Positions 32,457-40,531 of a DNA stretch of 64,000 nucleotides are shown here, piece by piece. The first letter of the stretch is position 1, and the number at the start of each line of letters is the position of its first letter. The notes beneath the pieces were generated by a model, which saw only the letters and a list, made by a program, of their open reading frames with translations, did not search any database and had not been told where the DNA came from. Made by a program: the position numbers and the translations under genes. This stretch comes from Saccharothrix luteola (lineage in GTDB: Bacteria > Actinomycetota > Actinomycetes > Mycobacteriales > Pseudonocardiaceae), in the NCBI RefSeq assembly GCF_020859565.1, contig NZ_JAJHUO010000020.1:62001-126000 (forward strand), in the 5' to 3' direction.

Positions 32457-33248
32457 GTGGAAAGACCGCTCTTCGTGGTTGGCGACGTGCACGGGCACCT
32501 CGCCGAGCTGACCCGCGCCCTGCACGCCTCGGGCCTGGTCGACGCCGACGGTGACTGGTGCGGCGGTGACGCGGAGCTGTGGTTCCTCGGCGACTTCGTC
32601 GATCGCGGCCCCGACGGGATCGGGGTGATCGAGTTCGTGATGCGGCTGGCCGAGCAGAGCGGCGGCCAGGTCGACGCGCTCATCGGCAACCACGAGGTGC
32701 TGCTCCTGGGCATGCACCGGTTCGGCGACCGCAACGTGCCCGGCGCGCCGACCCCCCGCAGCTTCGCCCGCAGCTGGCTGCTCAACGGCGGCCTGCGCAG
32801 CGACCAGGACCGGCTCACCGACGCCCACATCGAGTGGCTGACCTCCCGCCGCGTGCTCACCGAGGTCGACGGGCACCTGCTGATGCACTCCGACACCCTC
32901 GCCTACCTCGAGTGGGGCGACACGATCGACGAGGTCAACGAGGCGGTGTGGGACGTGCTGAAGGGCGACGACCTGGACCACTGGTGGGAGTGCTGGCGCA
33001 AGATGACCACCCGCTACGCGTTCCGCGGGCCGGACGGCGCGGTGGTGGCGGGCGAGTTGCTCGAGGTGCTCGGCGGCCACGAGGTGGTGCACGGGCACAG
33101 CGTCATCGCCGACCAGCTCGGCGTGCCGCCGGAGGAGATCGACGGCCCGCTGCGGTACGCCGACGACAAGGTGCTGGCGGTGGACGCGGGTCTCTACAGC
33201 GGAGGTCCGTGCCTGGTCGTCCAACTGGTTGCGGACCAGGCGGAGTAG
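32457..33248 (+). CDS. Metallophosphoesterase of the PPP (serine/threonine phosphatase-like) fold
   Basis: A 263-residue enzyme with the full di-metal phosphoesterase motif set: GDVHGH (residues 9-14), GDFVDRG (about 43-49), GNHE (about 79-82) and the late histidine HGHS. It resembles bacterial protein phosphatases and diadenosine tetraphosphatases (calcineurin superfamily). GTG 32457 lies 7 nt after a -10 box. Substrate unknown. Confidence 0.92.
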   Translation: MERPLFVVGDVHGHLAELTRALHASGLVDADGDWCGGDAELWFLGDFVDRGPDGIGVIEFVMRLAEQSGGQVDALIGNHEVLLLGMHRFGDRNVPGAPTPRSFARSWLLNGGLRSDQDRLTDAHIEWLTSRRVLTEVDGHLLMHSDTLAYLEWGDTIDEVNEAVWDVLKGDDLDHWWECWRKMTTRYAFRGPDGAVVAGELLEVLGGHEVVHGHSVIADQLGVPPEEIDGPLRYADDKVLAVDAGLYSGGPCLVVQLVADQAE

Positions 33249-33317
33249 GCGCAGCATTGCCCCACCCGCACAGCAAGAGTCCCCACCCCGAGGGCTCCAC
33301 CCGCAAGGAGGAGCGCC

Positions 33318-33701
33318 ATGCTCACCGCGACGCGGACCACGACGATCCTGCCCGTGACCGACTCGGACCGGGCGTCCCACTTCTACGCCGACCAGCTCGG
33401 CCTCACGCCGATGGGCGGTGGTGACGACGGCACCCGCCTCTTCGAGCTCGGCCGCGGCGACGTGCTCGGCCTCATGCCCGCCGAGGAGGGCGCGCAGACC
33501 GGGCACACCGTGCTCAGCTTCGAGGTCGACGACCTGGACGCCGAGATGGGCGAGCTGGAACGGCGCGGCGTGAGGTTCGAGGACTACGACCTGCCCGAGC
33601 TGAAGACGGTGAACCACGTCGCCGTGCTCGGGTCGGAGAAGGCGGCGTGGTTCCACGACAGCGAGGGCAACGTGCTGTGCCTGCACGAGGTGATCGGCTG
33701 A
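33318..33701 (+). CDS. VOC-family (glyoxalase/bleomycin resistance fold) protein
   Basis: A 127-residue single vicinal-oxygen-chelate domain pair: TTTILPVTDSDRASHFYADQ at the start, HTVLSFEVDDLDAEMGELER in the middle and AWFHDSEGNVLCLHEV with the last metal-ligand glutamate. ATG 33318 has a textbook ribosome site (AAGGAGG, 6-7 nt). Members are lyases, dioxygenases or drug-binding proteins; the function here is open. Confidence 0.9.
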   Translation: MLTATRTTTILPVTDSDRASHFYADQLGLTPMGGGDDGTRLFELGRGDVLGLMPAEEGAQTGHTVLSFEVDDLDAEMGELERRGVRFEDYDLPELKTVNHVAVLGSEKAAWFHDSEGNVLCLHEVIG

Positions 33702-33743
33702 GCAGGTCGGGGCTCAGTCGGCCGAGTCGGTCGGCTCGGCTGG

Positions 33744-34118
33744 TCAGGGGGCGGCGACGATCTCCTTGCCCAGCGGCATCAGCGAGACCGGCACCATCTT
33801 GAAGTTCGCCACGCCGAGCGGGATGCCGATGATCGTCACGCACAGCAGCACGCCGGTCACCACGTGGCCGATGGCCAGCCAGATCCCCGCGACGATGATC
33901 CACACGACGTTGCCGATGAGGGACGGCGCGCCGGCGCCGGGCCGGTCGACGACCGTGCGCCCGAACGGCCACAGCGCGTAGTTCGCGATGCGGAACGACG
34001 CCAGCCCCCACGGGATGGTGATGATCAGCACGCAGCACACCACGCCGGCGACCACGTACCCGACGGCCAGCCAGAAGCCGCTCAGGACCAGCCAGATCAG
34101 GTTCAGGATGAGCCTCAC
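33744..34118 (-). CDS. YccF-family inner membrane protein
   Basis: A 124-residue protein with two YccF repeats, each a pair of membrane segments followed by IPWGLASFRIANYALWPFGR or IPLGVANFKMVPVSLMPLGK. It corresponds by family and neighbourhood to the gene I recall as Rv0870c. Function is unknown. GTG 34118 is only 32 bp from the start of the divergent oxidoreductase gene, and CAAGAT lies 6 nt upstream as a possible -10. Confidence 0.92.
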   Translation of the reverse strand: MRLILNLIWLVLSGFWLAVGYVVAGVVCCVLIITIPWGLASFRIANYALWPFGRTVVDRPGAGAPSLIGNVVWIIVAGIWLAIGHVVTGVLLCVTIIGIPLGVANFKMVPVSLMPLGKEIVAAP

Positions 34119-34124
34119 GCGTCC

Positions 34125-34142
34125 ATCTTGCCCGATTAAGCT
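34125..34142. promoter_or_regulatory. Very compact divergent promoter pair
   Basis: Only 32 bp separate the two start codons (34118 minus, 34151 plus). CAAGAT on the minus strand (34125-34130) and TAAGCT on the plus strand (34137-34142) lie 6 and 8 nt from their starts, so the -35 regions must sit inside the opposite coding sequence. Both messages would be leaderless. Confidence 0.45.
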
Positions 34143-34150
34143 CCCGTCCC

Positions 34151-35125
34151 GTGCTGAACAAACTCCGCTGGGGTGTCGTGGCGACCGGCGGCATCGCCGA
34201 CGTCGTCACCGGTGACCTCCGCCTGCTGCCCGACGTCGAGGTGCTCGCGGTGTCGTCGCGCGCCCTGCCCAAGGCCGAGTCCTTCGCGGCCAAGCACGGG
34301 ATCCCGCGCGCGTACGGCGACTACGCCGACCTGCTGGCCGACCCGGACGTGGACGTCGTCTACGTGGCGACCCCGCACGTCCAGCACCACGCGGTGACCC
34401 GCGCGGCGTTGGAGGCGGGCAAGCACGTGCTGTGCGAGAAGCCCGCCACGCTGACCCTGCGCGAGCTGCAGGACGTGGTGGACCTGGCGCGCGAGCGCGG
34501 CCTGTTCTTCATGGAGGCCATCTGGACCAGGTTCAACCCGCTGATCGTGCGGATGGCGGAGCTGGTCGCGAACGGCGAGATCGGCGAGGTCCGGTCGGTC
34601 CGGGCGGATTTCGGCTTCACGCTGGAGCACGACCCGGCGCACCGGCTGTGGAACAAGGCGCTGGGCGGCGGGTCGTTGTTCGACCTGGGGATCTACCCGG
34701 TGTCGTTCGCGCACCTGCTGCTGGGCGAGCCGGAGACGGTCCACGCGCACGGGCGGATGGTCGACGGCGTGGACGCCGAGATCGGGATGCTGCTCGGCTA
34801 CGAGGGCGGCGCGCACGCGTTGCTGGGGTCGTCGTTGGTCAGCCCGCTGAAGTCCGGCGCGGTCGTGTACGGGACGCGCGGCCTGGTCGAGCTGCCGGAG
34901 GCGTTGTTCAACCCGAGCCGGATCGTGGTCAACGGGGTGGAGCACCGGCACGAGCAGGAGGGCGCGGGGTACGTTCCACAGCTGCGCGAGGTCGTGAACC
35001 GGGTGCTGGCGGGTGAGACGGAGAGCCCGTCCATGCGGCCCGACGAGTCGTTGGCGATCCTGCGCACCCTCACCAGGGCCGCCGAGCGGGTGGGCCTGGA
35101 CTACGACGACGTGGCGGTGGGTTGA
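34151..35125 (+). CDS. Gfo/Idh/MocA-family NAD(P)-dependent oxidoreductase
   Basis: A 324-residue oxidoreductase. The N-terminal Rossmann domain reads LRWGVVATGGIADVVTGDL and the conserved lysine lies in CEKPATLTLRE near residue 98. The C-terminal half is the Gfo/Idh substrate domain (GEVRSVRADFGFTLEHDP, GGGSLFDLGIYPV). Enzymes of this family oxidise sugars, inositols or trans-dihydrodiols; the substrate is not readable. GTG 34151 has TAAGCT 8 nt upstream. Confidence 0.92.
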   Translation: MLNKLRWGVVATGGIADVVTGDLRLLPDVEVLAVSSRALPKAESFAAKHGIPRAYGDYADLLADPDVDVVYVATPHVQHHAVTRAALEAGKHVLCEKPATLTLRELQDVVDLARERGLFFMEAIWTRFNPLIVRMAELVANGEIGEVRSVRADFGFTLEHDPAHRLWNKALGGGSLFDLGIYPVSFAHLLLGEPETVHAHGRMVDGVDAEIGMLLGYEGGAHALLGSSLVSPLKSGAVVYGTRGLVELPEALFNPSRIVVNGVEHRHEQEGAGYVPQLREVVNRVLAGETESPSMRPDESLAILRTLTRAAERVGLDYDDVAVG

Positions 35126-35127
35126 TC

Positions 35128-35388
35128 ATGGGCAAGAAGTGGGTGCTCGCGGCGGTGGCCGGGCTCGTGGGCGCGGCGGGTGTGGTCGTGCTCTCGCGGC
35201 GGGGCGCGGGGAGCGACGAGCCGGTGCGGACCGTGGCGGTGCGCAGGCGCGAGGCGCCGCGACGGGCGGACGCGCGCCGGGTCGTCGTGCCGCGGGTCGT
35301 CGTGCCGAGGCAGGTCGGTGCGGGGAAGGGCGGCGTGAAGGTCGGTGCCGGGAAGGGCGGCGTGAGGAAGGGCGCGGCGCGTCGGTGA
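35128..35388 (+). CDS. Small basic membrane-anchored protein
   Basis: 86 residues: a short basic start, one membrane segment (WVLAAVAGLVGAAGVVVLS), then a strongly basic tail with two imperfect repeats of the type VGAGKGGVKVGAGKGGVR. ATG 35128 lies two bases past the preceding TGA; an upstream TTG (35122) overlapping that stop is possible. The repeated Gly-Lys tail could touch nucleic acid or phospholipid. Not recognised; coding is likely but not certain. Confidence 0.5.
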   Translation: MGKKWVLAAVAGLVGAAGVVVLSRRGAGSDEPVRTVAVRRREAPRRADARRVVVPRVVVPRQVGAGKGGVKVGAGKGGVRKGAARR

Positions 35389-35391
35389 CGG

Positions 35392-35934
35392 TCAGCCGGG
35401 CAGCAGGGCTTCGGTCACCAGGACCACCGCGTCGACGCGGCGGCTGCCGGGCGTGAGCAGGTGGCTCAACGCGACCCGCACGATCGTGTCCGCGATCAGG
35501 TGCACGCGCGCGTCCGGCATCGCCGGCCAGTGCTTGCGGATGTGCTGCGCGAACACCGAGGTGGCGAACGTCAGGACCGGTCGCCCCTTGGTGGTCAGCA
35601 GGGGCAGCATGTCCTCGGCGTTCGCACCGCCCAGCACCGACTTGGCCAGCTCGTCCCGGGTGGCCAGGTCGAACGCGAACCTGATGCCGCGCCGCAGGCC
35701 CTCCAAGGGGTCGGACGTGCTCGCCAGCTCCCTGCGCACGCCGTCGAGGAACTCGGCGGTCTTGTGCAGCGCCACGGCCTGCACGAGCCGTTCCTTGTTG
35801 CCGAACTCGTTGTAGACGGTCTGCCTGCTCACGCCCACCTTGGCGGCGACCTCCGCCATGCGCAGGCCACGCGAGCCGTGCGCCGCGATCAGCTCCACCG
35901 CCGCGTCGAGCAGCGCCCGGGTGAGTTCCGTCAC
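35392..35934 (-). CDS. TetR-family transcriptional regulator
   Basis: A 180-residue TetR regulator. The DNA-binding domain is clear: TRALLDAAVELIAAHGSRGL, MAEVAAKVGVSRQTVYNEFG, NKERLVQAVALHK. The C-terminal ligand domain is not assignable. GTG 35934 faces the divergent HAD gene across 36 bp, and this regulator may control it. It converges with the small basic protein gene with three bases between the stops. Confidence 0.9.
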   Translation of the reverse strand: MTELTRALLDAAVELIAAHGSRGLRMAEVAAKVGVSRQTVYNEFGNKERLVQAVALHKTAEFLDGVRRELASTSDPLEGLRRGIRFAFDLATRDELAKSVLGGANAEDMLPLLTTKGRPVLTFATSVFAQHIRKHWPAMPDARVHLIADTIVRVALSHLLTPGSRRVDAVVLVTEALLPG

Positions 35935-35957
35935 GGCGCAAAGCTTTGCACAGCGAA

Positions 35958-35963
35958 TAGGGT
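35958..35963 (+). promoter_or_regulatory. -10 element of the HAD hydrolase gene
   Basis: TAGGGT, 7 nt before GTG 35971; leaderless candidate lying in the 36-bp gap to the divergent tetR gene. Confidence 0.45.
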
Positions 35964-35970
35964 GCGAACC

Positions 35971-36615
35971 GTGCCTTTGACCGTGGGTTTCGACCTGGAC
36001 ATGACGTTGATCGACCCCAGGCCGGGCATGGCCGCCGTGATGGACGCGGTCGCGGCGGAGAGCGGCTACCCGCTGGACGGGGCCCACTTCGCGGCCAACC
36101 TCGGCCCGCCCCTGGACATGATCTACCGCGACTTCGGCGTGGTCGAAGAGGACATCCCGGGGTTGATCGCCCGGTTCCGCGAGCTGTACCCGGAGGTCGT
36201 CATCCCGGCCACGGTCGCCCTGCCGGGCGCGGCGCAAGCGCTTGCGGCGGTGCGTGAGCTGGGCGGGACGACGATCGTGGTCACCGGCAAGTACCGGGCC
36301 AACGCGGCGCTGCACCTGGCGGCGCTGGACTGGGAAGTGGATCACCTGTTCGGCGAGCTGTGGTCGACCGGCAAGGCCGAGGCGTTGAAGGCGCACGGCG
36401 CGGCGGTGTACGTGGGCGACCACGTGGGTGACGTGCGCGGTGCGAAGGCGGCCGGAGCGGTGGCCGTCGCGGTGGTGAGCGGGCCGTGCGACGCCGAGGA
36501 GTTGGCGGCCGAGGGCGCGGACGTGGTGCTGGCGGACCTGACGGAGTTCCCGGGGTGGCTCCGGGCGAACGTCGACCGGCTCAGCGCCGGGGCCGGGCGC
36601 TCCGCACCGCGCTGA
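35971..36615 (+). CDS. HAD-superfamily hydrolase (phosphoglycolate phosphatase-like)
   Basis: A 214-residue HAD hydrolase with nucleophile motif FDLDMTLIDPRPGM (first aspartate near residue 8), the second motif VVTGKYRANA and YVGDHVGDVRGAKAAGAV as the last. The cap inserted after motif 1 is helical, as in the phosphoglycolate phosphatase branch. GTG 35971 starts PLTVGFDLDM. The end overlaps 35 bases with a convergent small membrane-protein gene. Confidence 0.9.
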   Translation: MPLTVGFDLDMTLIDPRPGMAAVMDAVAAESGYPLDGAHFAANLGPPLDMIYRDFGVVEEDIPGLIARFRELYPEVVIPATVALPGAAQALAAVRELGGTTIVVTGKYRANAALHLAALDWEVDHLFGELWSTGKAEALKAHGAAVYVGDHVGDVRGAKAAGAVAVAVVSGPCDAEELAAEGADVVLADLTEFPGWLRANVDRLSAGAGRSAPR

Positions 36616-36772
36616 ACACGCCCAGCGCGAGACCCGCGGGGGCGAGCAGCCAGCCCGCGGCGAACACCCAGGCGGGAAGGCCGCGTTCGCCGGCGATGAA
36701 CATCGCGACGATGGCCGCCACGCCGAGCGCGAACAACGCCACAGCCGGTGGCATCAGCTTCGAGGTCGACAT
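36581..36772 (-). CDS. Small membrane protein, 63 residues
   Basis: Two hydrophobic segments (LMPPAVALFALGVAAIVAMF and VFAAGWLLAPAGLALGVFS) joined by a short GERGLP loop, with a basic C terminus. ATG 36772 is preceded by TACGCT with a 6-nt gap and no ribosome site. It runs 35 bases into the 3' end of the opposing HAD gene. The family was not recognised; the promoter and composition support it as a gene. Confidence 0.65.
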   Translation of the reverse strand: MSTSKLMPPAVALFALGVAAIVAMFIAGERGLPAWVFAAGWLLAPAGLALGVFSAVRSARPRR

Positions 36773-36778
36773 GGCTGA

Positions 36779-36784
36779 AGCGTA
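36779..36784 (-). promoter_or_regulatory. -10 element of the small membrane-protein gene
   Basis: TACGCT on the minus strand, 6 nt before ATG 36772; leaderless candidate. Confidence 0.45.
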
Positions 36785-36930
36785 GTCGCGGGTGCGGGCG
36801 GGGCCGGGGGTGGCGTAGTCGCGCGATCGGAGGTGCCCCGGCGGTGGTGTTCTGGATAGTCTGGTGGGACGCGCCTTGGGCACGCCCGGGGCGCGTTCGT
36901 CGTGTGATCGCATAAGGATTGGTGAGAACG

Positions 36931-37317
36931 GTGCCGACCGGCAAGGTCAAGTGGTACGACTCGGAGAAGGGCTTCGGCTTCGTCACACAGGATGGTGGCG
37001 AAGACGTCTACGTGCGGAAATCCGCGCTGCCTCCGGGTGTCGAGGGCTTGAAGGCCGGTCAGCGGATCGAGTTCGGCATGGCCGAGGGCAGGCGCGGTCC
37101 GCAGGCGTTGTCGGTCCGGCTGGTCGACCCCGCGCCGTCGGTGGCGGAGGCCCGTCGTCGGCCCGCCGAGGAGCTGCACGGCCTGATCGAGGACATGATC
37201 AAGCTCCTGGAGAACAAGGTGCAGCCCGAGTTGCGGCGGGGGCGGTACCCGGAGCGGAAGAACACGAAGTTGATCGCAGAGGTGGTTCGGGCGGTCGCGC
37301 GGGAGTTGGATCCGTAG
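36931..37317 (+). CDS. cspB: Cold-shock protein with C-terminal extension
   Basis: A 128-residue protein. Residues 1-66 are a cold-shock domain with RNP1-like KGFGFVT and RNP2-like DVYVRKSAL, preceded by PTGKVKWYDSE, closely resembling mycobacterial CspB. Residues 70-128 are an additional helical, charged region (RRPAEELHGLIEDMIKLLEN and NTKLIAEVVRAVARELDP). GTG 36931 is chosen to match the usual start; GTG 36922 or TTG 36919 are alternatives. A TAGTCT hexamer at 36857-36862 may be the -10, giving a 5' leader of about 60 nt as is usual for cold-shock genes. It should act as an RNA chaperone. Confidence 0.93.
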   Translation: MPTGKVKWYDSEKGFGFVTQDGGEDVYVRKSALPPGVEGLKAGQRIEFGMAEGRRGPQALSVRLVDPAPSVAEARRRPAEELHGLIEDMIKLLENKVQPELRRGRYPERKNTKLIAEVVRAVARELDP

Positions 37318-37404
37318 GCCGGCTCGATGGGCGGTGGTGAGGCCGGCTCGAGGTGTGGTGGTCAAGTCCGGCTCGATTGACTGCTCGCTCAAGTCCGGCT
37401 CGAT
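37318..37404 (+). repeat. Four short repeats CCGGCTCGA after cspB
   Basis: CCGGCTCGA recurs at about 37320, 37347, 37371 and 37395, the last two within AAGTCCGGCTCGATT. Spacing is irregular (24-27 bp). It lies between the cspB stop and the terminator; the meaning is unknown. Confidence 0.6.
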
Positions 37405-37452
37405 TTGACATGGGTTCGACCAGCCTGAAGGACCCGAACCCATGTCGAATCG
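37401..37452. terminator. Bidirectional terminator between cspB and the DUF2771 lipoprotein gene
   Basis: An 18-bp stem (37401-37418 with 37435-37452, one mismatch) containing GACATGGGTTCG, with a 16-nt loop. It is much less GC-rich than its surroundings. It serves two convergent genes. Confidence 0.8.
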
Positions 37453-37489
37453 GGCCTCGGTGGGGATGTGGCGGGTCCGTTGTAATGGG

Positions 37490-37966
37490 TCAGTGGCGGT
37501 CGTCGACTGAGAGGACCCAGGTGCCCCGGGCGACGAAGTCGAACGCGCCGGTGGTGCCTGCCTCGATGCGTGCGCCGTACTGCTGGACCTCGACGCTTTC
37601 GAGCTGGTCGTCGGGGTTCGGGAGCACGAGGGTGTAGGCGTACTTCGGGTCGCGTTCGGTGAAGAGGCGGCTTCGCAGTGGTTCCTGCGGTTCGCCCTGG
37701 GCGTTGCGGTAGGTGAACTTGACCGACCAGGCGGTGTCGGCCAGGTCGCCCGGCACGGAGATCTGGACCGGCTTGCCCGGGCGGACGCGCAGCACGCCGA
37801 CGGCGTCCGGGGCCACGTCGCAGTTCTCCGAGTGCAGGTCGCAGTACTGGGTCGGCTGGACGTTGATCGTCTTGCCGTCGGCGTGGAACGTCACCTCGGG
37901 GTTGGTGGGTGCCGCCGCGCAACCGGCTAGGACCAGGAGCGACACGGGGATCAGGACTCGGCGCAC
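37490..37966 (-). CDS. DUF2771-type lipoprotein
   Basis: A 158-residue lipoprotein: signal peptide RRVLIPVSLLV with lipobox LAGC (cysteine near residue 16), then a beta-rich domain with a cysteine pair (YCDLHSENC) and repeated aromatic strands. It matches in position and type the exported protein I recall as Rv0875c. GTG 37966 has TAGGCT 8 nt upstream, overlapping the stop of the MFS gene behind it, so it may be transcribed separately as a leaderless message. Function unknown. Confidence 0.85.
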   Translation of the reverse strand: MRRVLIPVSLLVLAGCAAAPTNPEVTFHADGKTINVQPTQYCDLHSENCDVAPDAVGVLRVRPGKPVQISVPGDLADTAWSVKFTYRNAQGEPQEPLRSRLFTERDPKYAYTLVLPNPDDQLESVEVQQYGARIEAGTTGAFDFVARGTWVLSVDDRH

Positions 37967-37974
37967 GGCGGTCG

Positions 37975-37980
37975 AGCCTA
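37975..37980 (-). promoter_or_regulatory. -10 element of the DUF2771 lipoprotein gene
   Basis: TAGGCT on the minus strand, 8 nt before GTG 37966, sharing bases with the MFS stop codon. Confidence 0.4.
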
Positions 37981-39576
37981 CGTGCCCGGCCTGGGCACGA
38001 CGGGTGCGGGCCGCAGTGGGCGGTCGCCGCCCAGACCCGGGATGAGAGTCGTGCCCCGCTTGGTCTGGATGGTCTGCGCCAGGCCCACCGCGAGCAGGAC
38101 GGCCAGTACGGTGAAGCCGATCCAGTACTCGGTGGGCAGCAGGACGCCGAGGGCGCCGCCGAAGACCCAGCCCAGCTGGAGGATGGTTTCCGAGCGGCCG
38201 AAGGCGGAGGCCCGGGATTCGTCGGGGACGTCGTCCTGGATGACCGCGTCGAGGGACACCTTGGCGAGCGAGCTGGCGGTGGCGCCGACCAGGCCGACGG
38301 CGGCGGCCGTGACCAGGCCGGGGAAGACGGCGGCCACGACGACCACGGCCAGCGCGGTGGTGAGGCAGCCGATGACCACCTGGTCCGGGGCGCCGAAGTG
38401 CAGTCGTGCGCCGACGGCGTTGCCGAGGAAGCTGCCGATGCCGGCCGCGGCGGCGATGACGCCCAGCAGGAGGACCTGCATGAGGGCGTCGCCCTCGGTC
38501 TGGGCGCGGACGACGAAGGCGGCGAAGAGCATCAGGAAACCGGTCAGCATGCGGATCGAGCCGTTGGCCCAGAGCGCGACGACGACCGAGCGGCCGAGTG
38601 GTTGCCGCTTCGGTTTCTGCGGCTTGGCGCGCAGCGAGGTGGGGACCTCGCCCTCGGTGACCTCGACCCACGACGGGATGCGCAGGCAGTAGAAGGCGTT
38701 GACCAGGCAGAGAGCGGCGGTGAACCAGAGGGCGCCCGGTGAGCCGAAGAGGTTCGCGAAGCCGGCCGCGACCGCGCCGAAGACGCCACCGGCCGCGAGG
38801 CCGAACACGGTCATCCGGGCGTTCGTCTTGGACAGCGTGATCTCACGGGGCAGCACGCGGGGTGTGATCGCGGCCTTGAGGACCGTGAACGACTTGGAGA
38901 GCACCATGCTGCCCAGCGCCGCCGGGTAGAGGCCCCAGTTGTCGAAGTTCAGCGCCATCGCGATGGACAGGAAGACGCGGATCACGCAGGACGCGGCCAG
39001 CGCCACCCGCCTGCCGTGCTGGATGCGGTCCAGGGCGGGGCCGATGACGGGCGCCACCAGGGCGAACGGCGCGACGGTGATCAGCAGGTAGAGCGCGACC
39101 TTGCCCCGGCTCTCGCCGGACGCGGCGGAGAAGAACAAGGTGTTGGCCAGGGCGACGGCCATCGCCGCGTCGGCGGCGTAGTTCAGCATCACCGCGTAGG
39201 TGAGGGAGGACAGGCCGGACTGCTTGGCGCCGTCGGCGTGCGCGGCCTTGCGGAACGCGGCCAGCGCCTGGCTGCTGAGCTGCCGGGTGCGGAACCACGC
39301 CACGCGCGTGACGGTCAGCTTCTTCGGCAGGGTCGGGACCGTCGGTTTGTCGGCGTCCGGGGGTGAGGTCGGGGGTGGGGCCGGCGGTGGGGTGAAGCGG
39401 GCCGATTCGCGTTGGTCACGTGGATCGCGGTTGCCGCGTGGGTCGCGGTGGTCCTGCCGGGGTGGGTCGGGTGGTGGGGGTGAGCCCGGAGTCGGGTACG
39501 GCCGGGTCCGCGGCTTGTACTCGTCGTCCTCCCACGGGTACCGCCGCGACTGGTCTTCCGGCCGAGGGGGTGTCAC
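37978..39576 (-). CDS. MFS transporter with long proline-rich N-terminal tail
   Basis: A 532-residue membrane protein. Residues 1-85 are a charged, proline-rich cytoplasmic tail with repeated RDPRGNRDPRDQ units. The rest has about 12 membrane segments of the major facilitator superfamily, with the loop motif GPALDRIQHGRR between segments 2 and 3. It corresponds to the transporter I recall as Rv0876c, which also neighbours the DUF2771 and DUF3027 genes. The substrate is unknown. The GTG start has no obvious ribosome site. Confidence 0.88.
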   Translation of the reverse strand: MTPPRPEDQSRRYPWEDDEYKPRTRPYPTPGSPPPPDPPRQDHRDPRGNRDPRDQRESARFTPPPAPPPTSPPDADKPTVPTLPKKLTVTRVAWFRTRQLSSQALAAFRKAAHADGAKQSGLSSLTYAVMLNYAADAAMAVALANTLFFSAASGESRGKVALYLLITVAPFALVAPVIGPALDRIQHGRRVALAASCVIRVFLSIAMALNFDNWGLYPAALGSMVLSKSFTVLKAAITPRVLPREITLSKTNARMTVFGLAAGGVFGAVAAGFANLFGSPGALWFTAALCLVNAFYCLRIPSWVEVTEGEVPTSLRAKPQKPKRQPLGRSVVVALWANGSIRMLTGFLMLFAAFVVRAQTEGDALMQVLLLGVIAAAAGIGSFLGNAVGARLHFGAPDQVVIGCLTTALAVVVVAAVFPGLVTAAAVGLVGATASSLAKVSLDAVIQDDVPDESRASAFGRSETILQLGWVFGGALGVLLPTEYWIGFTVLAVLLAVGLAQTIQTKRGTTLIPGLGGDRPLRPAPVVPRPGT

Positions 39577-39610
39577 GTGTTCAATCCTGCCTCACCCGGT
39601 GCGGGCTGTC

Positions 39611-40513
39611 TCACACATTGCCGCCGGTGAGCACGGTGGCGATCGTCTCGCCCGGGAGGTCGGCCACGGCGATCGCGGCCAGGCCGACGGCCCCCGCCGG
39701 TTCGAGCACGAGGCCGAGCGTGCGCTGGGCCAGCGCCATCGCGTCTCGGATGGCGTCGTCGGGCACCAGGAGCATGTCGTCGACGAGGGCACGCAGGCGG
39801 GGGATGGCGGCGGGCACGGGGACGCGGACGGCGATTCCGTCCGCGATGGTGTCGATGGGCGTGTCGGCCACCGGGCGGCCCGCCCAGGCGCGGGCCAGGG
39901 CCGGCGCGCCCTCGGCGCAGACGCCGACGACGCGGGTGTCCGGCGAGTGCTCCTTGATCCACCGGGCCATGCCGGTGATGAGGGCGCCGTCGCCGACGGG
40001 GACCACCGCCGTGTCGAACCGGCAGGCCCGGAGGAGCTCGACGGCGATGCTGCCCGCGCCCTCGGTGATGGCGACGTCGCGGCCGTCCTCGACGAAGATC
40101 GCGCCGACGCGCTGGGCGTGGTCGCGGGCGGCGTCCTTGGCGGCGGTGAAGTCGCCCGGGACCTCGATCACGGAGGCGCCGAGGGACTTCATCCGGCGGA
40201 CCTTGTCGCGGACGGCGGCCCGGGAGACGAAGACCTCGACCGGGAAGCCGCGGTTGCGGCCGACGTAGGCCACGGCCTGGCCGAAGTTGCCCGCCGACGC
40301 GCACACGACCGGGCGCCCCGGCGGCAGGGTCGCGCCCATGAAGTCCGCGCCGCGGCCCTTGAAGCTGCGCAGCGGGTTGACCGTCTCGACCTTGATCAGC
40401 ACCCGGCGGCCCAGGGCGGTGCCGAGCTGCTCGTCGACGTACTGCGGTGTGCCGCGGAAGACGGGGTCGATGGTCTCGGCGGCGCGGGCGATGTTGTCGA
40501 GGTCGATGTCCAC
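39611..40513 (-). CDS. Threonine/serine dehydratase-like PLP enzyme
   Basis: A 300-residue fold-type II PLP enzyme. The cofactor lysine is in NPLRSFKGRGADFM (about residue 52), followed by CASAGNFGQAVAY; the phosphate-binding glycine loop is VPVGDGALITG and the end LTGGNV is typical. It lacks an ACT regulatory domain, so it is a catabolic-type threonine/serine dehydratase or a related racemase. GTG 40513 has TACGGT 7 nt upstream and no ribosome site. Confidence 0.9.
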   Translation of the reverse strand: MDIDLDNIARAAETIDPVFRGTPQYVDEQLGTALGRRVLIKVETVNPLRSFKGRGADFMGATLPPGRPVVCASAGNFGQAVAYVGRNRGFPVEVFVSRAAVRDKVRRMKSLGASVIEVPGDFTAAKDAARDHAQRVGAIFVEDGRDVAITEGAGSIAVELLRACRFDTAVVPVGDGALITGMARWIKEHSPDTRVVGVCAEGAPALARAWAGRPVADTPIDTIADGIAVRVPVPAAIPRLRALVDDMLLVPDDAIRDAMALAQRTLGLVLEPAGAVGLAAIAVADLPGETIATVLTGGNV

Positions 40514-40520
40514 GTGCGAG

Positions 40521-40526
40521 ACCGTA
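40521..40526 (-). promoter_or_regulatory. -10 element of the dehydratase gene
   Basis: TACGGT on the minus strand, 7 nt before GTG 40513, near the stop of the upstream gene; leaderless candidate. Confidence 0.5.
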
Positions 40527-40531
40527 GGTCA

